Assembly: GCF_016482785.1 (NCBI RefSeq)
Contig: NZ_JAEMXM010000003.1
Location: forward strand, 248,001 to 312,000
Length of the DNA stretch: 64,000 nucleotides
Reading direction: 5' to 3'
From: Paenibacillus alkalitolerans
GTDB lineage: Bacteria > Bacillota > Bacilli > Paenibacillales > YIM-B00363
The notes under the pieces were generated by a model. It had not been told where the DNA came from, ran no database searches, and saw only the letters and a program-made list of their open reading frames with translations. Within the stretch, counting starts at the first letter, position 1. Each line of letters opens with the position of its first letter. The translations under genes and the position numbers were made by a program. Of this stretch, positions 26,078 to 34,700 are shown one piece after another.

Positions 26078-27367
26078 ATGAATGTGACCTCAGAAAAAAT
26101 GAGCGCAGCGGAGCTGCTGGAGGATCTGGAATATCGCGGGTTGGTGTACCAAGTTACGGATCGGGAAGGTCTGCTGGAGCTAATGGATGGGAACCGCATC
26201 TCCTTATACTGCGGCTTTGACCCCACCGCTGATAGCTTGCACATCGGAAGTCTGCTGCCTATATTATGTCTGCGGCGCTTTCAGCAGGCGGGTCATATCC
26301 CGATCGTGCTCGTCGGCGGAGCTACCGGACTGATCGGCGACCCGAGCGGCCGATCCACCGAACGATCGCTCAACAGCGCCGATACGGTAGCCGAGTGGAC
26401 GGAAAGCCTTAGACGCCAGCTTTCGCGATTTGTGAATTTCGAAGCAGCGAATAACCCGGCGCAAATCGTGAACAACTACGATTGGATCTCGAAGCTTGAC
26501 GTGATAAGCTTCTTGCGCGATGTCGGCAAAAATTTTACCGTCAATTACATGCTGGCCAAAGATTCCGTCGATTCCCGCCTTTCAGGCGGCATCTCCTTCA
26601 CTGAGTTCAGCTACATGATTTTGCAGGCATACGATTTCTACAAGCTGCATCAGGAACAAGGCTGCACGCTGCAAATCGGCGGCAGCGACCAGTGGGGTAA
26701 CATAACGGCCGGACTGGAGCTGATCGGAAAAAGTGGCGGAAGCAAGGCGTTCGGCATGACATTGCCGCTTGTCGTGAAGAGCGACGGCAAGAAGTTCGGC
26801 AAATCAGAATCCGGGGCAATTTGGCTCGACCGGAACAAGACGTCCGCTTACCAATTTTATCAGTTCTGGATCAACACCGATGATGCCGATGTCGTCAAGT
26901 TTCTCAAATACTTCACGTTCCTGACGCGGGAGGAGATCGCGGCGCTTGAGCGGGAAGTGGCCGAGCGGCCGGAGAAGCGCGCCGCGCAGCGTGCGCTCGC
27001 ACGTGCCGTGACCGAGATTGTGCACGGCGCCGAAGCGGTGGAGAGCGCGGAGAAAATTACTGCGGCACTGTTCTCCGGCGATGTGCGCGAACTAAGCGAA
27101 GATGAGCTTGTAGAGGCATTAGAAGGCGTTCCGTCCACAGATTTGGAAGGGTCCGCCGAGATCAGCCTGACCGATCTTGTGATATCTTGCGGGGCCGCTT
27201 CGTCCCGCCGCCAAGCGAAGCAGGACATTGAGAGCGGAGCGGTATACGTCAACGGCGAAAGGCTGACCGCCATCGACACAGCCGTAACTCCGGAACATCG
27301 ACTCCATGGGAAATACATCGTGCTCCGCCGCGGCAAGAAAAATTACTATCTGATTAAGTTCACTTGA
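26078..27367 (+). CDS. tyrS: tyrosyl-tRNA synthetase
   Basis: 429 residues, class I synthetase joining Tyr to tRNA-Tyr. HIGH-type motif GFDPTADSLHIGSLLP at about 40-55, tyrosine-binding region around SYMILQAYDFYKLH and GGSDQWGNI, KMSKS-type motif KKFGKSESG, and a C-terminal S4 RNA-binding domain (ASSRRQAKQDIESGAVYVNG). ATG 26078 is chosen because AAGGGAG lies before it; an ATG at 26057 has no site. Preceded by a Tyr T-box, followed by a terminator. Confidence 0.95.
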   Translation: MNVTSEKMSAAELLEDLEYRGLVYQVTDREGLLELMDGNRISLYCGFDPTADSLHIGSLLPILCLRRFQQAGHIPIVLVGGATGLIGDPSGRSTERSLNSADTVAEWTESLRRQLSRFVNFEAANNPAQIVNNYDWISKLDVISFLRDVGKNFTVNYMLAKDSVDSRLSGGISFTEFSYMILQAYDFYKLHQEQGCTLQIGGSDQWGNITAGLELIGKSGGSKAFGMTLPLVVKSDGKKFGKSESGAIWLDRNKTSAYQFYQFWINTDDADVVKFLKYFTFLTREEIAALEREVAERPEKRAAQRALARAVTEIVHGAEAVESAEKITAALFSGDVRELSEDELVEALEGVPSTDLEGSAEISLTDLVISCGAASSRRQAKQDIESGAVYVNGERLTAIDTAVTPEHRLHGKYIVLRRGKKNYYLIKFT

Positions 27368-27379
27368 GCTTGACCGAAC

Positions 27380-27418
27380 GCCTTTCATCCGCAAATTGGC
27401 GGGGTGGAAGGCTTCTTT
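27380..27418 (+). terminator. terminator of tyrS
   Basis: GCCTTTCATCCGC pairs with GCGGGGTGGAAGGC using G-U pairs, then TTCTTTCG. Confidence 0.65.
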
Positions 27419-27610
27419 CGCCGTGAGTTCGTAATTTGGCCCCGAAACTATGAATTGGGGATTTTGGGGTACTTATTTTCGACCGATTGCGCAATTTGCG
27501 GATGAATAAGGCATTATGAGGGACTTAATTCGCGGCAAAACTACCGATTTGCCCGTCAATGTGAAAAATAAGTACTTCAACATGCCTTATCACTACGTAT
27601 GCGACGGGAG
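27419..27610. repeat. intergenic region with nested inverted repeats
   Basis: GTACTTATTTTC (27468) faces GAAAAATAAGTAC (27562). GAATAAGGCATTATG (27503) faces ACATGCCTTATCA (27580). CAATTTGCGGATGA (27490) is the reverse complement of part of the tyrS terminator. No gene found from here to 27979. Could be a decayed mobile repeat. Confidence 0.35.
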
Positions 27611-27901
27611 TATAGAGCACATAAGTACCTCAAAGTACCTAAAGTTATAACCAACCTCCACCGAAGAACATTCAAGGAAGCCGGACAGCGAAGAATTGCA
27701 TTGCAAAAATGGAAGCGTCCCTGGTGTGACATATACAAAATAAGGTGTGCCGGATCGGGTAAACTAACAAAAAACGACTGCCGCTACGCATTAAGTTGAT
27801 TGCGGAAGACACAAAAGAATATGTAAGAATTGTAACAAATAATAAGCTCAACTAACTCAAGCGAACAGTGGCTGCGGCAGCCGGGCTTATATTGAGAATA
27901 A

Positions 27902-27921
27902 GGCGCAGCTTCCGCTGCGCC
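27902..27921 (-). terminator. hairpin after the CARDB protein gene
   Basis: GGCGCAGC/GCTGCGCC with a 4-base loop, about 60 bases past the stop. The T run on the minus strand is short (TTATTCTC). Confidence 0.5.
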
Positions 27922-27979
27922 CGTCCGAAGCAAAAAAGCAGTGTTCAAACCCGGCACGTGATGCTGAATCCTCAAACCA

Positions 27980-29299
27980 CTACCGTGCGGGCGCGGTTCC
28001 CTCGCTTGAACCGTGATAACTGTTGTAATGGCCCCAATGCCGCGTTTCAATGCCCTCCTCACGGACATCGACATAATCCCAGGTATTGTTAAACGGCGCC
28101 AGAGCGATGGAATAAGTGCCGCCGTAATGGGTATCGTCCGCCGATAAGATGTCTAATTGGACAGAAACGGATTGTTTTGCGCCCAAATATTCATCGTTAC
28201 TATTAGTGTAATTCCCTGAATCCGTGTCCCGGCTGCTTTGGTTGGCAATAGCTTGAAAGACTTGCAAATTAGTACCCTGTGAATTTTGATAAGCTCGTAC
28301 CGTCGTATTCGTCGATGGATCTGATCCGGACCAGTAGTTGTAACCGTCCCTGGTACCCCCGTAAGACAAAGTCACGTTTGCCGTCTTTTGCTTGCCTGTT
28401 TCGCTGGTCAGTGTCAGTTTTACTTCTTCCGGGGTAATTTGATCCGGGGTAAAGGTGTATACGCCGAACGTTTCCGATGAGCCTATTATATGAGATTCAC
28501 CGTTCTGGTTTTTCCAGTTGTCCTCATAATCCGAGGTGTAATCGTAATATGAGTCGTAGTCCACAGTTTTGTTGTTTTCAACGGCTTCAACGGTAAATGT
28601 CATGCTATTGTTGGAGTCGGCGTAATCTCCCGGTTCCACCCCGGCAATGTTCACTTTAAGCGAATATGTTCCGGCTTTGGCAAGCGTGAGCATAAAGACC
28701 GCCTGTGTTTGTCCCCCTGCATTCACCGCTAACCCTTCAGCGGTATCAAGCACTGTGGAACCGTCAAGGATCTGTACGTTGGTTTTAGCGCCGATATCCC
28801 CGTTTAGTTCCTTGATATTGGCGGTTACGGAGAATGGTACATTTACATTGACTTTATCCGTTGCTTGTACTTCATCGACAACAAGGTCCGGTTTAAGCAG
28901 GACGGTTGTTTTTCCGCTCAATACTTCCTCAACCGCTGTTTGAACATTTTCTACATGAATCCTTGTTTCTAACGCCTGGTATCTTTCAACATCGTTGAGC
29001 TTTATATCGGTTAATTCCGGGAAAGCGGCAACGTTGAAGAGATTCTTGGTGTAGAGGAGTCTTCCTTCCAAATCGTAGGACTTAAGCTGGATTTTCTTGA
29101 GTTTATCCGGGGGCATCGTACCGCTTTCTTTAGGAGTAATTTTCACATACAAATCGGTTACGCTGTCTTTTCCTTTTAAGGCTTGCAAAGCAAGGTCATA
29201 AGAGTTTGTCGTGCCTTTATTCGCAGGCGCAGCAGATACGCTCCCTACGAAGAACAGCAGCAGGACAAGCGCCATAAGGACTGACAAAATGCGCTTCAT
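27980..29299 (-). CDS. secreted protein with a CARDB domain
   Basis: 439 residues. Signal peptide MKRILSVLMALVLLLFFVGSVSA at 1-23 with a plausible cleavage before APANK. Residues about 140-245 form a CARDB-type adhesion module (KPDLVVDEVQATDKVNVN... PGDYADSNNSM). The rest is Tyr/Asn/Ser-rich with no recognised fold (KTVDYDSYYDYTSDYEDN). There is no LPXTG anchor or transmembrane tail, so it is probably released or loosely attached to the surface. ATG 29299 is favoured: AGAGAGG lies before it and it opens the signal peptide. Role unknown, possibly adhesion or matrix. Confidence 0.8.
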   Translation of the reverse strand: MKRILSVLMALVLLLFFVGSVSAAPANKGTTNSYDLALQALKGKDSVTDLYVKITPKESGTMPPDKLKKIQLKSYDLEGRLLYTKNLFNVAAFPELTDIKLNDVERYQALETRIHVENVQTAVEEVLSGKTTVLLKPDLVVDEVQATDKVNVNVPFSVTANIKELNGDIGAKTNVQILDGSTVLDTAEGLAVNAGGQTQAVFMLTLAKAGTYSLKVNIAGVEPGDYADSNNSMTFTVEAVENNKTVDYDSYYDYTSDYEDNWKNQNGESHIIGSSETFGVYTFTPDQITPEEVKLTLTSETGKQKTANVTLSYGGTRDGYNYWSGSDPSTNTTVRAYQNSQGTNLQVFQAIANQSSRDTDSGNYTNSNDEYLGAKQSVSVQLDILSADDTHYGGTYSIALAPFNNTWDYVDVREEGIETRHWGHYNSYHGSSEGTAPAR

Positions 29300-29644
29300 T
29301 GCAACATTCCTCTCTTTCATCATTTGGATTTATCGAACGGCATGGTTATATTAATTGTCTTAAATATCTTAAAATGTCTTAAAGATAAACGCATCCCTCT
29401 CGAGAACCATAAAACACGGGTATTACGAGAATAAAGCGTTTTGCAAAAATTGTGTCTAGCTATTTAGTAGTACTTGCAGTATTTTCTGGGGAATGAGGAT
29501 TTCATCATGCAAATGCAACAACAAAGGCGGATGTAAGTACTACCAATCTTCCTTTGAGGGGGTATCCGTCCTTAAGAAAGGAAACGCTCAACTATACGAG
29601 AAGAATGGCAAATGGCGAACGGCAGCCTGTTCAGGGGGGAGATC

Positions 29645-29812
29645 ATGCACGACAATGCTTTCAAAAAGCCCCAGACCGTCCAAGCATTCGAAAAATGGGA
29701 GGGTCCGGACGGCCGCATCTACTATCATTTCAAAGGTATGGGCGGCAACGCCAAAATAAAACGGCCGCCAGCTCTTAAAGCCAGACGGCCGTCCCCATAT
29801 TTCCTTACTTGA
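29645..29812 (+). CDS. doubtful short ORF
   Basis: ATG 29645 follows AGGGGGGAGATC and encodes 55 residues, including AFEKWEGPDGRIYYHFKG, which looks protein-like. The end runs through the terminator of the opposite gene. The rest of 29300-29644 shows no gene, and I cannot name a family. Confidence 0.22.
   Translation: MHDNAFKKPQTVQAFEKWEGPDGRIYYHFKGMGGNAKIKRPPALKARRPSPYFLT
29753..29792 (-). terminator. terminator of the SRPBCC gene
   Basis: On the minus strand ACGGCCG ... CGGCCGTTTTATTTT, 7-bp core stem, 13 bases past the stop of the SRPBCC gene. Confidence 0.75.
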
Positions 29813-30320
29813 CCTCGTTCAGATGCTCTTCCAGACGGTCCCAAGTTTCGGTGATGCCCTGCAGCATGCCCATGTCCATGACAGTCTTGAGGGCTTCCTC
29901 CGACGCATATTCCGCACGGTTGACAAGCTTTGTCTTGCCGCCGAGATCGATGAATTCCATCGTGATGTCGGTCGACGGCATAGCGTCGTTCTCATTGCCT
30001 TCGGCGTCCGAGAAGTAATCGGTGTAGGCGATCTTCTCCGGCTCGACGATTTCCTTATAAACCCCTTTGCCCCAAGATTCCATACCGTAAAATTGGCCTT
30101 GGTTCTGATCGACGCACTTCATGCAGTAGTGCCAAACGCCGCCCGGCCGGAAATCGAAGTTGCAGACCGGAAGCTCCCAGCCCCTCGGCCCCCCCCAGCG
30201 CTTGAGATGCTCGGGCTCCTTAAACATCTTGAACACGAGATCGCGCGGCGCATCGAAAACCCGCTCCAGCACCAGCACCTTATCGTTCTCTACTCTCGAA
30301 ACTATTGCATTGTTGGACAT
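29805..30320 (-). CDS. SRPBCC (AHSA1-like) domain protein
   Basis: 171 residues. Bet v1-like fold: LERVFDAPRDLVFKMFKEPEHLKRWGGP at the N-terminus and a C-terminal helix (GITETWDRLEEHL). This family binds small hydrophobic ligands. ATG 30320 follows GAGGAGGAATT; the frame extends 25 codons upstream into the ArsR gap without a site. ArsR-SRPBCC pairs are a common conserved operon in Bacillales, but their ligand is unknown. Confidence 0.9.
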   Translation of the reverse strand: MSNNAIVSRVENDKVLVLERVFDAPRDLVFKMFKEPEHLKRWGGPRGWELPVCNFDFRPGGVWHYCMKCVDQNQGQFYGMESWGKGVYKEIVEPEKIAYTDYFSDAEGNENDAMPSTDITMEFIDLGGKTKLVNRAEYASEEALKTVMDMGMLQGITETWDRLEEHLNEVK

Positions 30321-30351
30321 TTGTAATTCCTCCTCATCAATTTGAATTAAC

Positions 30352-30696
30352 CTATGATTTTTCCTTGTTCTGCAGTTCCCGCAAGTAATCGTCAAGATTG
30401 TCGAATCTTTCTTGCATGACGCGCCGGAAGGAGTTCAGCCAAGCATCCAGCGCGTGGAAGGGCTCGGGCCGGAGCTTATAGATCCGGCGGTTGGCTTCGG
30501 CCTTCACTTCTAAAATCCCGTTGTCGCTAAGCACCTTCAGATGCTTCGAGGCTTGGGGCTGGCGAAGCCCCAGCCGGTCGGCGATTTCCCCCACGGTCAG
30601 GGGACCGTCGCGCAACAGTTCGATGATAACCTTACGATTCGGTTCGGCCAAAGCTCTCAGCGTCTTCATGTCCATGCCCGGATTCTTCCCTGACAT
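30352..30696 (-). CDS. ArsR-family transcriptional regulator
   Basis: 114 residues. Winged-helix domain with NRKVIIELLRDGPLTVGEIADRL and RQPQASKHLKVLSDNGIL. It lacks the Cys metal site of ArsR/SmtB (no ELCVCDL), so it is probably not a metal sensor. Start ATG 30696 after GAGGTGAG; a GTG three codons upstream is also in frame. First gene of a two-gene unit with the SRPBCC gene, 31 bases apart. Confidence 0.88.
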   Translation of the reverse strand: MSGKNPGMDMKTLRALAEPNRKVIIELLRDGPLTVGEIADRLGLRQPQASKHLKVLSDNGILEVKAEANRRIYKLRPEPFHALDAWLNSFRRVMQERFDNLDDYLRELQNKEKS

Positions 30697-31129
30697 GTCG
30701 CTCACCTCGTTAAGTGACGGTCTCTCGGTATAAGCTCATCCCCTTCTTCACTATGGTCATCTTCTTGTCGAATTAAATATACATGACAGGGAATATTCGT
30801 GTCAAGGAATATTTATAAAAATATAATGAACCGGTTCAAAGTCCCTGCGATTAATGGCCGCAGTGCCGCCTTTCGCGTAAAAACCCGGATATGGGTGCTA
30901 GACGGGCAGATTTGCACAATGATATTAACCATAGGAATGGGGCATTATGGTAAAATAAGACTTCGGAGAACACGTTTGTTAGGGAGGTCATTATGTACCT
31001 GTCCGAATTAGACTTTGAAACTCTTGGACCAATGAAAAGGGACGAATAAGGGTGCTTAATGAAATAGAAAGATTAATACAATACACCAAGGGAAAAGAAG
31101 TTATTGATTATAAGATTAACTAAGCATGA
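30697..31129. other. no intact gene; decayed stretch
   Basis: 433 bases. The only coding-like items are an 18-codon ORF at 30993-31049 behind GGGAGG (MYLSELDFETLGPMKRDE) and a 23-codon frame at about 31051-31123, neither recognisable. Around 30902 it shares GGGCAGATTTGCACAA with the repeat at 46930. Confidence 0.3.
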
Positions 31130-31687
31130 TTAGTTCAGCTGTCATCAAAGCAAGAAAAATATTCTCATGATACCGCAGTAAACGAAAAAATAGTTCAGGC
31201 GAGAGGTTTTAGCGTAAATTCCGATTCTACGAATTTAAAAACTTTTGCAAAAGGAACGGTATTTGTCAAGGGAAACGAAGGAAAGGCCGAACATATACAA
31301 ATTGTTGCTTCGATTGAGGTCGACCCTAATGATTGGGGTGGTGTCGCTTTCTATATTCCTGACAAATGGTATATTTCTAACATCATAAGCAGCTACCCTG
31401 AAAGCGAAACTCAATCAAAACCTGCGGACTTTGTATCGACATGGACTAATGCAGATACGAACGTAAAATGGAATACGATGATAGAAGTTGGAAGGGATCG
31501 AAGTTATAGACCAACTGGAGGCGGCACAGGAACGGTCGTAATTGATTTAGTCCCTGATAAAGATACCAAACATCAACCAGAGACATTAAAAGTAGGTGTT
31601 GAAGTCGGCTCCAGTGAAAAAGACGGCGTCAAGATTATGGGTACTGATTCTATTGAGGTCCCTGTATCATTAACGGATGACGAATAA
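31130..31687 (+). pseudogene. start-less secreted/lipoprotein-like gene remnant
   Basis: A single frame is open from 31130 (after TGA) to TAA 31687, 185 codons, but contains no ATG, GTG or TTG start with a site in the first 100 codons. The sequence is protein-like: NDWGGVAFYIPDKWYISNII, then GGGTGTVVIDLVPD and SSEKDGVKIMGTDSIEVPVS. It looks like the mature part of an exported Bacillus-type hypothetical protein whose signal peptide has been lost. Upstream is decayed DNA. No function known. Confidence 0.5.
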
Positions 31688-32032
31688 CCGCTATTTTTTA
31701 TAACTCTAGCATTCATAAGTTTTACGGCACGACCCTAGAGTTCCCTATTTGCTATATCCCGCCATGACATCGGATTCGAACTTGTTTGGGATTGGCTATG
31801 ATCTTTGTTGTGAACTCCTTGCGCGCACTATCCCTTTGGTTAAGAAAATGGCAATGGTACGAGGCAGCAACGGGGGGAGTTTCCGTAAGAGGAGGAAACG
31901 AAACGTGAAGTCGGGGAGAGCGTCAAAACGGAGGATCAAAGCATCTGAACCTAGGGGATAGTGTACGTACGGCAAATCAGCGTAATCGTTCCTCAAGCTT
32001 TGCGTCGTGAGTATGAGTATTTGAAAAGGACG
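31688..32032. other. intergenic stretch without a recognisable gene
   Basis: 345 bases. A 36-codon frame near 31800 (MIFVVNSLRALSLWLRKW...) and AGAGGAGGAAACG at 31890 could be traces of a gene, but no start-stop pair with a family was found. Confidence 0.3.
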
Positions 32033-32464
32033 TTAAGGTTTCAATGTTCTCTGAAAATGGTGGCTTGAAATCTTCATTTTTCTCTTCAGATAAAATCTGT
32101 GGGCGTCATGCCGATGGACGCCGGAATCCAGATGAAATTGGTCGAAGCCGCACTTTTCCGCTTCGGCTTCCAGCCAATCTAACAAGAGTGCCGCATACCC
32201 GTTTGCGCGGCTGTTCTCGTCCGTTATCAAATCGTCGACGTACAAGTATTTGCCCCACGCCAACGATTCCGAAAGTCTGTAACCGGCAACCGATTTTACA
32301 CGATTATTTTCAACAACGGCGAGCAGTTTATAACCATAAAGATCTTGCATGCGTTTGATTTGAGCCGCATATTCATCGGCGCTTAAATGCGGCCGCAATT
32401 GTTTCATTACCGCAAAAGTCTCCATAATATCCGAATCGGTTGCCATGAATTTTATTTCCGCCAT
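32033..32464 (-). CDS. GNAT-family N-acetyltransferase
   Basis: 143 residues. The acetyl-CoA motif is in LYVDDLITDENSRANGYAALLLDWLEAEA (the usual R-G-x-G-x-G/A pattern is RANGYA, with the first G replaced by A). Then FDQFHLDSGVHRHDAHRFYLKRKM. ATG 32464 with AGAAGGGTG at proper distance; it begins 6 bases before the stop of the upstream gene, so the two form an operon. Substrate not evident. Confidence 0.8.
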   Translation of the reverse strand: MAEIKFMATDSDIMETFAVMKQLRPHLSADEYAAQIKRMQDLYGYKLLAVVENNRVKSVAGYRLSESLAWGKYLYVDDLITDENSRANGYAALLLDWLEAEAEKCGFDQFHLDSGVHRHDAHRFYLKRKMKISSHHFQRTLKP

Positions 32465-32469
32465 TTCCA

Positions 32470-33099
32470 TCACCCTTCTTCCGCCGCTCTATGGTGCGGG
32501 CAGAACCTTTTCATCAGCTCTATCGTTTCTTCATCAAACCCTTCGCCTCGTTCGCCCAAACCGTCCATCACTTTGTTCGCTCTCGATTCGGGCATATGTT
32601 GACCGAACTTGAATTTGGCCGTCATCTCTTTCACGTTGATCTTGATGACGGCGACACCGGCTATGGCAGAGCGGTACTTCGGGTTGTCGGTCCGGATAGG
32701 ATCGTATCCGCCCTCGGGCTGGAGCTTCTCCATGAACGCCGTAAGCGCGTCCGCCTTTTCTTCGAGATCCTCCACAATGACCGCTTCACCGTATGCTATG
32801 ACGGATTTGAAAAACGCCGTCGCGGGACAGGCCATCACCGGATCCGTCCAGTAGGACGGGATGAGAGCGTACTCCTTCGCCACGGTAAAAGTGACGGACG
32901 GGTTGGCGCGCACGTCCGACATCTTCTGTCCGAGCTTGCTGCCGTGCATATAGAAGCTGCCATTCACGTACACGAAGTTAATCGGTGTGATGTGCGGATA
33001 GCCATCCGCGCCGTTCGTTCCCAGAAATCCGAAAGTCATTTCGTGCAAAAATTGTTCGATCTCTTGAGCGTCTTCCACGGAAAATTCGTTTCTGCGCAT
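32470..33099 (-). CDS. pyridoxamine 5'-phosphate oxidase-related protein
   Basis: 209 residues of the PNPOx-like class (often Pyridox_ox_2). GFLGTNGADGYPHITPINFVYVNGSFYMHGS at about 23-55 and VAVIKINVKEMTAKFKF at about 160. These proteins bind flavin or haem, and some act in nitroimidazole resistance. Start ATG 33099 after AAAGGGATG. Divergent from a MocR-type regulator 116 bases away, a common arrangement in which the regulator controls the oxidase gene. Confidence 0.83.
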   Translation of the reverse strand: MRRNEFSVEDAQEIEQFLHEMTFGFLGTNGADGYPHITPINFVYVNGSFYMHGSKLGQKMSDVRANPSVTFTVAKEYALIPSYWTDPVMACPATAFFKSVIAYGEAVIVEDLEEKADALTAFMEKLQPEGGYDPIRTDNPKYRSAIAGVAVIKINVKEMTAKFKFGQHMPESRANKVMDGLGERGEGFDEETIELMKRFCPHHRAAEEG

Positions 33100-33130
33100 G
33101 TAAGTCATCCCTTTCGCCGCGATGTTTGAC

Positions 33131-33178
33131 ATTGATTGTAAAATTTTCATTGACAATAAAAAAGTGCCAATTTAGAGT
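33131..33178 (+). promoter_or_regulatory. promoter of the MocR gene with direct repeats
   Basis: TTGACA (33150), 17-base spacer, TAGAGT (33173). ATTGATTGT (33131) and ATTGACAAT (33149) are near-direct repeats in the divergent intergenic region, as MocR proteins commonly bind. Confidence 0.5.
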
Positions 33179-33215
33179 AGTTTTTATATACCAATTCGGC
33201 GGAGTTGCTTTTCAC

Positions 33216-34700
33216 ATGGATATTCAAACTTGTTACAATACCTATTCGTCCGTTTACAGGCAAAAATATTTGGCGTTATACCACGCGCTGCGGGAATCGA
33301 TAGTGGAAGGCGCGCTTTCGGAGGGCGAGCGCCTGCCGTCCAGCCGGTCGCTTGCGGATGCGTACGGGTTGTCGCGCGGAACGGTCAACCTCGCGTATGA
33401 CATGCTCGCCGAGGAAGGATACGTCGCGAGAGGGGTGGGGAGCGGCACGTTCGTCGCTTTTCATGGCGGCGGCAGCGGGGGCATGGGCGGCATCGCCGGC
33501 GTTAGCGGCGACGGGTTGCAAGACCGGCAGCCGCCGGCGCGGCAAGCCGCCGTGCCGTTGTCCGCGTGGGGCCGGCGGATTGAGCGCCTCGGGCAGCGCG
33601 TAGGCCTGCCGCCGGGGGAGGCGGTTCACTTCTCCACCGCCGACATCGACCGCGCCGCGTTCCCCGCGGCGGAGTGGAACCGGGCCATGTACGCCGCGGC
33701 CCGGACGACCGGCGCCGCCGAGCACGGCGACGCCTTCAACGCGCAAGGGTACTTGCCCTTGCGCGAAGCGATCGCGCGCCACCTCGGGCGCACGCGCGGC
33801 ATCGCGACGACGGCGGGCCACATCGTCGTCGTGAACGGCTCGATGCAGGCGCTGGCGCTGCTCGTGCAATTGCTCGTCGACCCCGGGGAACCGGTCGTCA
33901 TAGAGCACCCGGGCTACGCCGGAACGTCCCGCGCCGTCGAAGCGGCGGGCGGAGTTCCGGTACGGGTCCCGGTGGATTCCCAAGGCATCGTGCCGTCGCC
34001 TTGGGATGCGCGCGTGCTCGTCGTTACGCCGAACCGCCAATTCCCTACCGGCGCAGTGCTCCCGCTTGAGCGCCGCCAGCAGCTGCTTCGCTGGGCGTCC
34101 GAGCGCGAAGCCGTCATCGTCGAAGACGATTACGACAGCGAGTTTCGCCACGGCGGGCGTCCCGTCGAACCGCTAAAGTCGCTTGATAGAGAGGGGAGGG
34201 TGGCGTTTGTGGGGACATTTTCGCGGACGATGTATGCGGGACTTCGCCTCGGCTACGTCGTGCTGCCGGATTCGCTGCTTGATGTATTCGCTGCGTTAAA
34301 GCAACTGTATGAACCGCACCCTTCCGGGGCGACTGAGCAGAGGGCGTTGGCCGCATTCATGTCCGGCGGGTATTACGAGCGCCACTTGCGGAAGATGAAG
34401 CGGGTGTACAGCGGCAAATACGGAGTGGTTAACCGGCTGTTCCGGGAACTCCTGGCGGATTCGTTCGACGTTCACCCGCAGGATGCGGGACTTCACGTAT
34501 ACTGCACGTGGCGAAAGTCGCACAGCGAGTACGCGGAGCTGATGCGCAGGTGCGGATCAAGGGGAGTCACATGGACGGACGTTTCTTACGAGAGAGACGG
34601 GCGGACGGTGAGCGCCGCTTGCTTTGGGTTCTCCGGGTTAACCGAGGAACAGATGCGGAGGGGAATCCGGATTATTCAAGAAGAAGGAGCGGGGATATAA
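33216..34700 (+). CDS. MocR/GntR-type regulator with an aminotransferase-like domain
   Basis: 494 residues. The N-terminal GntR winged helix (LYHALRESIVEGALSEGERLPSSRSLADAYGLSRGTVNLAY) is joined by a Gly-rich linker to a fold-type-I aminotransferase domain. VIVEDDYDSEFRHGG and the catalytic segment are present, but the PLP lysine region reads GTFSRTMYAGLRLGY. The Lys expected in TFSK is Arg (codon CGG at about 34229). Without that Lys a PLP Schiff base cannot form, so ligand sensing would differ. ATG 33216 follows GGAG; the 30 codons upstream are not family-like. Divergent from the PNPOx gene. Confidence 0.88.
   Translation: MDIQTCYNTYSSVYRQKYLALYHALRESIVEGALSEGERLPSSRSLADAYGLSRGTVNLAYDMLAEEGYVARGVGSGTFVAFHGGGSGGMGGIAGVSGDGLQDRQPPARQAAVPLSAWGRRIERLGQRVGLPPGEAVHFSTADIDRAAFPAAEWNRAMYAAARTTGAAEHGDAFNAQGYLPLREAIARHLGRTRGIATTAGHIVVVNGSMQALALLVQLLVDPGEPVVIEHPGYAGTSRAVEAAGGVPVRVPVDSQGIVPSPWDARVLVVTPNRQFPTGAVLPLERRQQLLRWASEREAVIVEDDYDSEFRHGGRPVEPLKSLDREGRVAFVGTFSRTMYAGLRLGYVVLPDSLLDVFAALKQLYEPHPSGATEQRALAAFMSGGYYERHLRKMKRVYSGKYGVVNRLFRELLADSFDVHPQDAGLHVYCTWRKSHSEYAELMRRCGSRGVTWTDVSYERDGRTVSAACFGFSGLTEEQMRRGIRIIQEEGAGI

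Noticed and set aside
27599-27799. 66-codon ORF between tyrS and the CARDB gene.
   Set aside because: Basic, no ribosome site, no conserved pattern; lies in a repeat-rich spacer.
33276-34151. 291-codon minus-strand ORF opposite the MocR gene.
   Set aside because: Arg-rich low-quality translation produced by high GC at third positions; no start signal.
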